From CAZPMT01 sp964587655 (GTDB lineage: Bacteria > Hydrogenedentota > Hydrogenedentia > Hydrogenedentales > SLHB01): a stretch of 15,598 nucleotides of DNA. Below are positions 1-7,848 of the stretch, in pieces. The stretch's first letter is position 1. The number at the start of each line of letters is the position of its first letter. Both the position numbers and the translations under genes were made by a program. Where the stretch lies: assembly GCA_964587655.1 (NCBI GenBank), contig CAZPMT010000135.1, positions 1 to 15,598 on the forward strand. The letters run 5' to 3'. Below the pieces are notes generated by a model. It had not been told where the DNA came from, made no database searches, and saw nothing but the letters and a program-made list of their open reading frames with translations.

Positions 1-20
1 GACAGGGGAGGAATCCGCAC

Positions 21-3000
21 ATGAAGATCTCCGCAGTATCCCTCACGCTTTCCTTACTGGCCGTTTCCATTCTAACCACTGGCTGCCCGCCTGATACGAC
101 GCCCCCGGGCCTTGTTACGGCCCTCACGGCGACGCCGGGTGATTCGCAAGTTGTACTCGCTTGGGCAAATCCAGGCGATGGCGACTTTGAGGGCGTCAGG
201 GTCCAGCGTTCGACCGATCTCTACCCGGCGACGCCCACGGACGGCACAAACGTCTACGAAGGTGTGGCTGAAACCGCAACCGATACGGGTTTGGCGAACG
301 GCGTAACCTGCTATTACTCCGCGTTTGCGTTCGATGAGATCCCGAATTACTCCGCGGCAGCCCAGGCCACAGCCACGCCACAGGCTGCCGGCGAAGGTGA
401 AGGCGAGGGCGAAGGAGAAGGTGAGGGTGAGGGAGAGGGGGAGGGTGAAGGCGAGGGCGAAGGGGAGGGCGAAGGTGAAGGCGAGGGCGAAGGCGAAGGC
501 GAAGGGGAAGGCGAGGGCGAGGGGGAAATCCCGCCTGACCCAGCGAGCGTGGCATCAACGGTGGATCCGACTGCGGCTACCGACGTGGCCGACGTGACCG
601 AGTTCCTGTACACCGGAGATCACCCCATCCAGACAGGGGTGGACCCCCAGGATATCGAAGCTCGGCGCGTGGCGGTGCTACGGGGCCGCGTGATTGACAG
701 TGCAGAAGCGCCGATACCCGGCGTGGCGATTACGATATTCGAGCATCCTGAGTTCGGACGCACGCTGACCCGCGAGGATGGCGCATTCGATCTTGCGGTC
801 AATGGCGGCGGCCCGTTGACGGTCGACTACGCCAAGCAAGACTATTTGCCGGTACGGCGCACGGTAGAGGTGCCGTGGCGTGACTACGTGCCAGTGCCGG
901 AGGTCGTGCTGGTGGCGCTGGATCCCGCGGCCACGGTCGTCGATTTCTCCCAACCCATGCAGGTCGCGCAAGGCAGCGAAATCACCGACGCAGACGGTAC
1001 GCGCCGGGCGACGCTGCTGTTTCCACAGGGCGCGAAGGCCAAGATGGTGTTGAAGTCGGGAGCTAAGAAGGCATTGAGCAGTTTGACTGTGCGTGCCACC
1101 GAGTACTCGGTGGGCGATGCAGGGACCAAGGCCATGCCGGCCGAACTGCCACCCAACAGCGCATACACGTATTGCGTGGAGTTCACCGCCGACGAGGCGC
1201 TCAAGGCAGGGGGCGCGTCGGTCGAGTTCGATCCGCCCGTGGTTGCGTATGTCGAGAATTGGCTGAGCGCCGAGGTGGGCGATGCCGTACCGCTCGGCTA
1301 CTATGATCGGCAGATGGGTACTTGGCGTGCGTCGGACAGTGGAAGGGTGGTCAAGATCCTGAGCGAGGAAGCCGGGGCGGCGGTCTTGGACTTGGACGGC
1401 AGCGGGCTGGCTGCCTCGGTCGATGCGTTGGCGGCCCTCGGGGTCACGGACGCGGAATTGCAGCGGCTCGCCGAGCTTTACGCGCCTGGCGACAGCCTCT
1501 GGCGCATGGCCATTCCTCATTTCTCGGCGTGGGACGCCAATTGGCCCTTCGGTCCTCCGACGGACGCTGTGTACCCGTCCGGTACCCCCGCTCCGAATCT
1601 CCCGTTGGATTCCCCATGTGAGGGCGGCCTCTCGATCGTCGAATTCCAGAACCAGATTCTTGGCGAAGAGGCCGGCGTGGCCGGCACGCCGTTCAAACTG
1701 CACTACCGGAGCGACCGTGTGCCGGGAAACCGTGTCGCCTACTCGCTACGCATCCCGCTCAGCGGCGCACAGGTGCCGGACAGTCTCGTGGGCATTCACT
1801 TGGAGGTCGCGGTGGCGGGCCGCCTGTTCACCTACGTCGTGGAGCGGGACCACCCTTGCGTTCCACTACTACCACGATTGGTCGCTACCCCGATCAAAGG
1901 GTCCCGATTGAAGGCCGCCCCGCGTCCGAAGCCGAGCGCCGAGGCCAAGGAAACGGTAACGGATCTGACAAACCAGACCTACACGTATGTGTGGGACGGG
2001 CTGGACGCTTACGGGCGAATACTGCAAGGACGGCAGCCGGTGACGGTGCGAGTCGGCTACCGCTATTGTGGTGAATACCAGAAAACCGGCAATTTTGGCT
2101 ACAACGGAGGCGGGAACATCGAAGGAAGCAAGACTCGAGAGGACGTAACCCTTTGGAATAAATGGAATGGCGCCATCGGGCCTTGGGATGGCCAAGCGCA
2201 GGGTTTGGGCGCGTGGTCGCTGACCATGCATCATGCCTATGATCCCGTTGGACGGACCCTTTTCTTTGGTGACGGACGGCGGGAGAGCGCTTCGGGGCTG
2301 GGGACGATCATCACGACGGTGGCCGGTGCCGGCGGATGCGGCTTCAGCGGCGATGGCGGACCAGCCACGCAGGCGGCATTCTCCGGCATCATGGGCTTAG
2401 CCGTCGGCCCCGATGGGAGCCTCTACATTGCCGACATATATAACAACCGGATCCGCCAAGTGGGGCCTGACGGGATAGTAACCACCGTGCTCGGCACCGG
2501 GTTTCCGGGTTTTAACGGCGACGGAAGGCCGGGGACGGAAACCCAGATCCACGGCGCGGCGTTTGTGGCGGTAGGACCGGACGGCAGCCTGTATGTGGAT
2601 GACTCAAATAACAACCGGATCCGCCGGGTCGCGCCGAATGGCATCGTCTCGACCGTCATGGGCTCGGGCAAGAACTGTGCGCAAGTTGAAGACCCAACTT
2701 GCGGCGACGGGGGCTTGGCTGTCGATGCCGCCTATGCTGGCGGAGGTGGGTTGGCCGTTGGCCCCGACGGCAGCCTCTACATTGGATCCGGACAAAACCA
2801 CCGCATTCGGCGTGTCGACCCGAACGGGATCATCACTAACGTGGCGGGCGTCCTGGGTACATCCGGGTTCGATGAAAATGTTCCCGCGGCGACCGCGCGC
2901 CTTCGCTACCCCGTAGGCTTGGCCATCGGGCCCGATGGCAGCTTGTACGTCGCGGAAGGGGAGATGGCGGGCATCGTTCTTCGGATCGGACCGGACGGCA

Positions 3001-6000
3001 TGCTTACGCGCGTGGCGGGAATGTGGTACGGCGGCTGGGCCTTGGGCGCGGACGGCATCCCGGCCCGGGAGTCGAACATGGGCGACGTCTGGGGCGTGGC
3101 GGTCACCCCGGAAGGAGATATCATCGCAATGGAGTACAATAGCCGGCGCGTTCGGCGGGTGGGGCCGGACGGCATTATCAACACCATCGCCGGCAACGGC
3201 CAGGCGGGGAGGGTAGGCAGCGGCGACGGCGGCCCCGCCACGCAGGCCGTATTGGGCGGGACCGAATATGGCCTACCATTCCGGGTGGCCGCAGGCAAGG
3301 ACGGCAGCATCTACCTCACCGAGAATTGCCGGGTGAGGCACATTTGGTTTCCCCTCGCGTCCTTTAGTTTGACCGACATCGTTATCCATGCCCCCGACAA
3401 GGACGAGGTATACATTTTCAATGCCCGAGGCAAGCACCTGCAAACCCGCCACGCCTTGACGGGGGCGGTGCTGTACGCCTTTGACTACGACGAGAACGGC
3501 CTGTTGGCGGCCGTTACGGACGGAGATGGCAACGTCATCGCCGTCGAGCGCGACGCCAGTGGCAATCCAAAGGCCATCGTGGCGCCCCACGGACAGCGCA
3601 CCGAACTGGCCGTGGACGCGGGCGGCTATCTCGCCGGCATCACCAACCCGGCCGGAGAATCCGTCCAATGCGCATACAGCGCCGACGGCCTCCTGGAAAC
3701 CTTTATCGATGCCCGGGGCGGCATCCACCGCTTTGGCTACGACGAAGTGGGCCGCCTCGTCACCGACGAAGACGCGGCTGGGAGCATAACGACACTGACC
3801 CGTTCCGACTCGGACGGTGAGTTCGACGTGACGGTTACCACCGCCTCGGGTCTGACGCGACCCTACCGGGTGGAACGCCTCGCCACGGGGGCCAAAAAGT
3901 TGACGAACGCCTCATGCTGCGGGAACGGGGTCCAGGCCACGATTGGCACCGACGGCAGCTATGCGATTACCTACCCGGACGGCGCCACCGGCAGCGTAAT
4001 CTTCGGCCCTGACCCGCTTTGGGGCATGCAGGTATCGCGGGCTTCCGGGCAGACCATCTCAACGCCCGGCGGCCTGACCCTCCGGTTCGACACGGACCGG
4101 CAAGTGTCGTTGGCGAACCCCACCGATTTCTTCAGCATCACGACCGCCAGCGATGTGTGGCAGGTCAACGGCCGCGCCTATACTAGCGACTACGACGGGG
4201 CCAGCCGGACATTTACCGACACCACACCCGAAGGCCGTCAGAACATCACAATACTGGACGACAAGGGCCGGGTGTTCCAGGAGCAATCGCTCGGATTGTA
4301 TCCCACGATCTATACGCATGACGCGCAGGGCCGATTGACCGCCATCACGTTCGGGAGCGGTAGCGAGGCGCGCACCGCCGCTTTCGGCTACGACGACGCC
4401 GGCAACCTCGCGTCCACCACGGACGCTTTGGGCGGCGTCCGTCGATATGAGTATGACGGTGCCGGGCGCGTTGTGCAGGAAACACTGGAAGACGGGGCGA
4501 TCTCGCGCTTCGCCTACGATGCGAACGGGAATATCGTGTCGGTGACGCCGCCGGGGCGGCCGGCCCACGCGTTCACATACTCGCCGGTTGACTTATTGAC
4601 ATCATACGCGCCTCCTGGCGGAGGGAGCACGACAGTCTACGCGTACGATGCGGATCGGCGGCAGGTCCGCACCACGCGGGCCGACGGCACGCACATCGAC
4701 TTCGAGTACGATACCGAAGGGCAGTTGCTTACGCTGACGACGCCAGAAGGCCCCTTGAGCTATAGCTACGACACGGCGGGACGTCTCATCACGCTGACCA
4801 TGCCCGACGGTGGCGGACTGGTCTATTCCTATGACGGCTTTCTGCTTACGGGCCAGGCGTGGAGCGGGGCTATCGCCGGCAGTGTGCAATACGCCTACGA
4901 CAATGACTTCCGCGTGACCTCGGTAAGCGTGAACGGCGCGGACCCGCGTGTCCTTGGATACGACGGGGACGGACTCTTGGCGCGCAGCGGAGACCTCGTG
5001 CTGACCCGCAGCGCGCAAAACGAGCTCACGGCGGGCAGTGCCATCGGGAACGTAACGGACGCATGGACGTACGACGGGTTCGGCAAGCCCGTGGCCTATG
5101 CCGCATCCTTTGGCGCCGAGACCCGCTACGCGGCCCAGTACTCTTACGACAAGCGGGGCCGGATCATCGGCAAAGTCGAGTCTATCGGTGGGGGCAGCCA
5201 TACCTTCGACTATGCGTACGACGTGCGCTCACGTTTGCTCCAGGTGAAGAAGGACGGCGTCGCCTTTTCCTCATACACCTACGACGCCAACGGAAACCGA
5301 TCGAGTTACACGGGGTCGGGCGGCACGGTCAACGGCACGTATAGCGATCAGGATGGCCTCGTCCAGTATGGCACGGCGACGTACCAGTATGCGCCCGACG
5401 GCGAGCTTATTGGAAAAACCGATGGCGGCCAGACTACCGCCTACCGCTACGACGCCCTTGGCAACCTTACCGGCGCAACGCTGCCCGGCGGCAAACGGAT
5501 CGACTACGTCTTGGACGGCCATGGACGCCGCATAGGCCGCAAAGTTAACGGCGCGTTGACACAAGCCTGGCTCTACCAGGACGAGTTGAAGCCCGCCGCC
5601 GAACTCGACGGCGCCGGCAACGTCGTCAGCCGCTTTGTGTACGCCGAGGATATTAATGTGCCGGCCTACATGGTCAAGGGCGGGACCGTCTACCGGTTCA
5701 TCTTCGACCACATTGGCAGCCCAAGACTGGTCATTGGCGTGCAGGCCGGCGAAGTCGCCCAACGCCTTGATTACGACGAGTTCGGCAACGTGCTGCAGGA
5801 TACCGCGCCCGGCTTCCAGCCCTTCGGCTTCGCGGGCGGCCTGTATGATTCCGATACGGGCCTCACGCATTTCGGGGCGAGGGACTATGACCCCAAGACC
5901 GGTGGATGGATGTCGCGTGATCCATTGTTCTTTGTCGACGGAAACACAAACCTCTATGCATATGCCGGCAACGACCCGGTAAACCTGATGGATCCCCTAG

Positions 6001-6272
6001 GTACTAGGCACCACACCATTCTCGATCGAGTGGCTGCGAACGCGAGAAGGCTGAAAGATCTGAAAAGTCAAAGGGATGCCGCGGACGCACTCAGGAAAGC
6101 CGCGGGAGCAGGCAAGAAGATCATTGGCGTTCCTCGAACCGGGTTTACCGGCTGCATGCTCGACTTTCTATTCGATCACCTCAAGCTCTGCAGCAATCAT
6201 CCGGAAATCTGCAAACCTCCGGTGCCGCTGCACAAGAGCTTGCGGGACGAGCCGTCCAGGTGGGACTCATAG
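21..6272 (+). CDS. Giant RHS/YD-repeat lipoprotein with NHL propeller (teneurin-like layout)
   Basis: Predicted exported, lipid-anchored surface protein of 2083 residues. The ATG follows GGGGAGG at positions 5-11. The signal peptide ends in lipobox LTTGC (Cys22). An FN3-like domain covers about residues 27-122 and a Gly-Glu linker 124-169. A carboxypeptidase-regulatory-like beta domain covers about 213-300 (RGRVIDSAEAPIPGV, then TREDGAFDL). A beta-rich region follows with the phrase HFSAWDANWPFG and a WDGLDAYGR motif. Six NHL repeats (GLAVGPDGSLYIADIYNNRI type) span about 761-1109, YD repeats about 1128-1890 and the RHS core about 1891-1994, ending at DPLG. The last 89 residues match nothing I recognise. 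In RHS proteins of known structure the YD repeats form a hollow shell that encloses the C-terminal cargo; a toxin cargo here is inference. No secretion partner or immunity gene is visible. The RHS/NHL assignment is firm; the biological role is not. Confidence 0.93.
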   Translation: MKISAVSLTLSLLAVSILTTGCPPDTTPPGLVTALTATPGDSQVVLAWANPGDGDFEGVRVQRSTDLYPATPTDGTNVYEGVAETATDTGLANGVTCYYSAFAFDEIPNYSAAAQATATPQAAGEGEGEGEGEGEGEGEGEGEGEGEGEGEGEGEGEGEGEGEGEGEGEIPPDPASVASTVDPTAATDVADVTEFLYTGDHPIQTGVDPQDIEARRVAVLRGRVIDSAEAPIPGVAITIFEHPEFGRTLTREDGAFDLAVNGGGPLTVDYAKQDYLPVRRTVEVPWRDYVPVPEVVLVALDPAATVVDFSQPMQVAQGSEITDADGTRRATLLFPQGAKAKMVLKSGAKKALSSLTVRATEYSVGDAGTKAMPAELPPNSAYTYCVEFTADEALKAGGASVEFDPPVVAYVENWLSAEVGDAVPLGYYDRQMGTWRASDSGRVVKILSEEAGAAVLDLDGSGLAASVDALAALGVTDAELQRLAELYAPGDSLWRMAIPHFSAWDANWPFGPPTDAVYPSGTPAPNLPLDSPCEGGLSIVEFQNQILGEEAGVAGTPFKLHYRSDRVPGNRVAYSLRIPLSGAQVPDSLVGIHLEVAVAGRLFTYVVERDHPCVPLLPRLVATPIKGSRLKAAPRPKPSAEAKETVTDLTNQTYTYVWDGLDAYGRILQGRQPVTVRVGYRYCGEYQKTGNFGYNGGGNIEGSKTREDVTLWNKWNGAIGPWDGQAQGLGAWSLTMHHAYDPVGRTLFFGDGRRESASGLGTIITTVAGAGGCGFSGDGGPATQAAFSGIMGLAVGPDGSLYIADIYNNRIRQVGPDGIVTTVLGTGFPGFNGDGRPGTETQIHGAAFVAVGPDGSLYVDDSNNNRIRRVAPNGIVSTVMGSGKNCAQVEDPTCGDGGLAVDAAYAGGGGLAVGPDGSLYIGSGQNHRIRRVDPNGIITNVAGVLGTSGFDENVPAATARLRYPVGLAIGPDGSLYVAEGEMAGIVLRIGPDGMLTRVAGMWYGGWALGADGIPARESNMGDVWGVAVTPEGDIIAMEYNSRRVRRVGPDGIINTIAGNGQAGRVGSGDGGPATQAVLGGTEYGLPFRVAAGKDGSIYLTENCRVRHIWFPLASFSLTDIVIHAPDKDEVYIFNARGKHLQTRHALTGAVLYAFDYDENGLLAAVTDGDGNVIAVERDASGNPKAIVAPHGQRTELAVDAGGYLAGITNPAGESVQCAYSADGLLETFIDARGGIHRFGYDEVGRLVTDEDAAGSITTLTRSDSDGEFDVTVTTASGLTRPYRVERLATGAKKLTNASCCGNGVQATIGTDGSYAITYPDGATGSVIFGPDPLWGMQVSRASGQTISTPGGLTLRFDTDRQVSLANPTDFFSITTASDVWQVNGRAYTSDYDGASRTFTDTTPEGRQNITILDDKGRVFQEQSLGLYPTIYTHDAQGRLTAITFGSGSEARTAAFGYDDAGNLASTTDALGGVRRYEYDGAGRVVQETLEDGAISRFAYDANGNIVSVTPPGRPAHAFTYSPVDLLTSYAPPGGGSTTVYAYDADRRQVRTTRADGTHIDFEYDTEGQLLTLTTPEGPLSYSYDTAGRLITLTMPDGGGLVYSYDGFLLTGQAWSGAIAGSVQYAYDNDFRVTSVSVNGADPRVLGYDGDGLLARSGDLVLTRSAQNELTAGSAIGNVTDAWTYDGFGKPVAYAASFGAETRYAAQYSYDKRGRIIGKVESIGGGSHTFDYAYDVRSRLLQVKKDGVAFSSYTYDANGNRSSYTGSGGTVNGTYSDQDGLVQYGTATYQYAPDGELIGKTDGGQTTAYRYDALGNLTGATLPGGKRIDYVLDGHGRRIGRKVNGALTQAWLYQDELKPAAELDGAGNVVSRFVYAEDINVPAYMVKGGTVYRFIFDHIGSPRLVIGVQAGEVAQRLDYDEFGNVLQDTAPGFQPFGFAGGLYDSDTGLTHFGARDYDPKTGGWMSRDPLFFVDGNTNLYAYAGNDPVNLMDPLGTRHHTILDRVAANARRLKDLKSQRDAADALRKAAGAGKKIIGVPRTGFTGCMLDFLFDHLKLCSNHPEICKPPVPLHKSLRDEPSRWDS
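390..527 (+). repeat. (Gly-Glu)23 coding repeat
   Basis: Twenty-three consecutive 6-bp units encode Gly-Glu dipeptides (residues 124-169 of the RHS lipoprotein). Glycine codons vary among GGC, GGT, GGA and GGG and glutamate between GAA and GAG, so the peptide repeat is kept while the DNA repeat is degenerate. It is probably an extended, acidic spacer holding the body of the protein away from the membrane anchor. Open reading frames on the other strand and frames (Ser-Pro, Arg-Ala repeats) are shadows of this tract. Confidence 0.9.
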
Positions 6273-6361
6273 GATTGAAGACTGCGGTGTGTCATTCGAT
6301 CTTCATGTTCAATCCGGGATTCATGTGTAGGGTGCTGCCCTCGATTCCGGGTTGTCCGGCG

Positions 6362-6382
6362 CCGCCCCCGCAACGGCGGTTT
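6362..6382 (+). terminator. Weak possible terminator hairpin after the RHS gene
   Basis: CCGCC (6362-6366) can pair with GGCGG (6375-6379) across an 8-nt loop and is followed by only three T residues. It lies 90 bp after the RHS stop codon. The stem is short and the T-run poor, so this is only a candidate. Confidence 0.22.
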
Positions 6383-6404
6383 ATGAACGACCTCTCGTGA
6401 CGGC

Positions 6405-6460
6405 GAAAAACCGATTGCACCGCGCAGCTAAAGGGCCGAACGGTTATGGTAATCGATTAC
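6405..6460 (+). promoter_or_regulatory. Upstream operator module with perfect 12-bp palindrome
   Basis: GTAATCGATTAC at 6449-6460 is a perfect palindrome with a central CG, the form typical of LacI-family operators. It lies 32 bp after the sequence GAAAAACCGATTG (6405-6417). The same 13-mer recurs at 6555-6567 ahead of the promoter-proximal operator, so this looks like an older copy of the same module. No well-spaced -10 box is visible here. It may be a second operator for looping or a decayed promoter; no regulator gene is in the window. Confidence 0.5.
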
Positions 6461-6564
6461 TGCAAACGTGGTGTCCAAGGGTTTGATGCAAGATTCGCGA
6501 ATTGGCAGCGTTGTCAGTATTCTGCTTGGACCGGGGGCTTCGCGAGAAAATGGAGAAAAACCGA

Positions 6565-6593
6565 TTGACACGGGCGCGAATCTGTGCTACCCT
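6565..6593 (+). promoter_or_regulatory. Sigma70-type promoter of the prepilin-like gene
   Basis: A perfect -35 box TTGACA (6565-6570) is followed by a 17-bp spacer and TACCCT (6588-6593) preceded by TG one base upstream, an extended -10. Transcription would begin near 6600, inside the operator-like palindrome and about 70 bp before the start codon. The spacing and the exact -35 make this the best promoter in the window; activity is inferred from sequence only. Confidence 0.65.
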
Positions 6594-6599
6594 CTCTGT

Positions 6600-6613
6600 G
6601 GTAACCGATTACC
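6600..6613 (+). promoter_or_regulatory. LacI-type operator overlapping the transcription start
   Basis: GGTAACCGATTACC is a 14-bp palindrome with one mismatched pair, centred on CG at 6606-6607. It shares GTAA-CGATTAC with the upstream palindrome at 6449-6460. Its place just after the -10 box, over the expected start site, is that of a repressor site. LacI-family binding is inferred from the CG-centred symmetry. Confidence 0.55.
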
Positions 6614-6672
6614 GGTTGCCTTGACTTTGCGGCTGAAAAGCAATAACTAAGTGAGAGAGGAGACATCATGTC

Positions 6673-7533
6673 ATGAGGAACAAAGGATTCACGCTTATTG
6701 AATTGCTGGTCGTGATCGCCATCATTGGCATCTTGGCGGCTATCCTGCTGCCCGCGTTGGCGCGGGCGCGGGAATCGGCAAGGCGCGCGAGCTGCGCGAA
6801 CAACTTCAAGCAGTTCGGCGTCATTTTCAAGATGTACGCTAATGAGGCCAAGGGCCAGAAGTTCCCACCGCTCAAGCACGCGGGATATGCGGCCGACCGT
6901 ACGTGTACAAGGCCCCAGACGCCGGATTTCTACTACCAGCCGGATGTTGTGTACCCCGAGTATCTGACGGACGTCAACATTTGTATGTGTCCGTCCGACC
7001 CGAAAATGCAGAGCGATATCGAAGCGGGCAAGTGGCATTGCGACTGGGATCGGACCCAGCCGTGCCCCTGCAAATGGAACTCCCGATCGTATATCTATGC
7101 GGGATGGGTTCTGTCTTCCGAAATCGTGATGGCGCCGGGCGCGGACCTCAATCCCATTCCTCCCGGTTGGGAGTACTTCAACATGGCCTTCGTGTTGCTG
7201 TGGGGTAGTGACGATTTCAATGTGGAGAAGCCCACCAGGTCCGAAGAAGCCGCGGTGGTTGATAGGGACATTACTCTCAGCGATGGGCAGACCCTGTACC
7301 GTCTTCGGGAAGGCATCGAGCGGTTCATGATCACCGATATCAACAATCCCGCAGCGTCGGCAAAGGCTCAGAGCGAGATCTGGATTTTCATGGATGAGCT
7401 CAGCACCGACATTGAAGAATTCAACCACATTCCGGGCGGCGCCAACGTGCTCTTCCTGGACGGCCATGTCGAGTTCATCAGGTATCCCGGGAAGTGGCCC
7501 GTTACAACCATGATGGCCTTTATCACAGGCTAG
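6673..7533 (+). CDS. Prepilin-like protein, DUF1559-type
   Basis: A 286-residue protein with a class III (type IV prepilin) leader: MRNKG, then FTLIELLVVIAIIG. Prepilin peptidase would cut between Gly5 and Phe6; Glu10 is the conserved +5 glutamate. The hydrophobic N-terminal helix is followed by a globular domain containing CMCPSDP. Near the C-terminus, HIPGGANVLFLDGHVEF is a variant of the H-X9-DG motif of DUF1559 proteins, with one extra residue between His and DG. These proteins are abundant in Planctomycetes, Lentisphaerae and relatives and often occur away from pilus assembly genes, as here. Their function is unknown; an exported surface or pseudopilus subunit is likely. The start at 6673 lies 10 nt after GAGGAG (6657-6662). 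A closer ATG at 6668 opens only a two-codon frame. Expression is probably controlled by the operator-bearing promoter upstream. Confidence 0.9.
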   Translation: MRNKGFTLIELLVVIAIIGILAAILLPALARARESARRASCANNFKQFGVIFKMYANEAKGQKFPPLKHAGYAADRTCTRPQTPDFYYQPDVVYPEYLTDVNICMCPSDPKMQSDIEAGKWHCDWDRTQPCPCKWNSRSYIYAGWVLSSEIVMAPGADLNPIPPGWEYFNMAFVLLWGSDDFNVEKPTRSEEAAVVDRDITLSDGQTLYRLREGIERFMITDINNPAASAKAQSEIWIFMDELSTDIEEFNHIPGGANVLFLDGHVEFIRYPGKWPVTTMMAFITG

Positions 7534-7567
7534 CACGCGCGAAGACCACGGTTGCCGGTGTTTCAGC

Positions 7568-7600
7568 GGGCCGGTTTCGGAAGAGTCGGCCCACTTTCTG
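7568..7600 (+). terminator. Possible terminator after the prepilin-like gene
   Basis: GGGCCG (7568-7573) pairs perfectly with CGGCCC (7587-7592) over a 13-nt loop, followed by the T-rich ACTTTCTG. It lies 35 bp past the stop codon. The U-tract is imperfect, so confidence is modest. Confidence 0.35.
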
Positions 7601-7608
7601 TACATCCC

Positions 7609-7812
7609 CTAGCCCGGATTTCTCACAGTCATGGTTATGTCTGCCATAAGAGCGTGGCAGCCGAAATGTCTGTGGCTAAGGTAGAAAAACACAGTGTCAT
7701 TGCGAGCGAAGCGAAGCAATCCCCCGAGCTTGCGAGATGATCGTCTCGCGTGCGCGGCTTTGGGAGATTGCTTCGCTTCGCTCGCAATGACACTGTGAGA
7801 AAACCAGGCTAG
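7609..7812. repeat. MITE/REP-like palindromic element in the convergent intergenic region
   Basis: Two nested inverted repeats. The inner one is a perfect 32-bp pair, 7690-7721 and 7766-7797, built on the phrase GTCATTGCGAGCGAAGCGAA. Between its arms GCGAGA (7732-7737) pairs with TCTCGC (7744-7749). The outer pair, 7609-7629 and 7792-7812, matches at 19 of 21 positions and begins CTAGCC. I recognise the GTCATTGCGAGCGAAGCAATC type of phrase as a dispersed palindromic repeat in many bacterial genomes. There is no transposase frame, and no clear target duplication. It probably also acts as a transcription barrier between the converging genes. Confidence 0.75.
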
Positions 7813-7848
7813 AACCGTTGATTGACTGTCGGCGCCGTATATGAGGGC

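Noticed and set aside
347..613. Minus-strand frame encoding a Ser-Pro repeat protein
   Set aside because: It is the exact shadow of the Gly-Glu coding tract on the other strand, inside a well-supported gene.
678..1703. 341-residue minus-strand frame opposite the RHS gene
   Set aside because: No recognisable domain; high-GC antisense shadow of the strongly supported lipoprotein frame.
6273..6672. Possible small immunity gene after the RHS tip
   Set aside because: Only one 60-codon frame (6468-6650) exists; it has no good ribosome site and runs through the promoter and both repeats of the regulatory region.
6514..7605. 363-residue minus-strand frame opposite the prepilin-like gene
   Set aside because: The plus-strand frame has a clear prepilin leader, promoter and ribosome site; the opposite frame shows no motifs.
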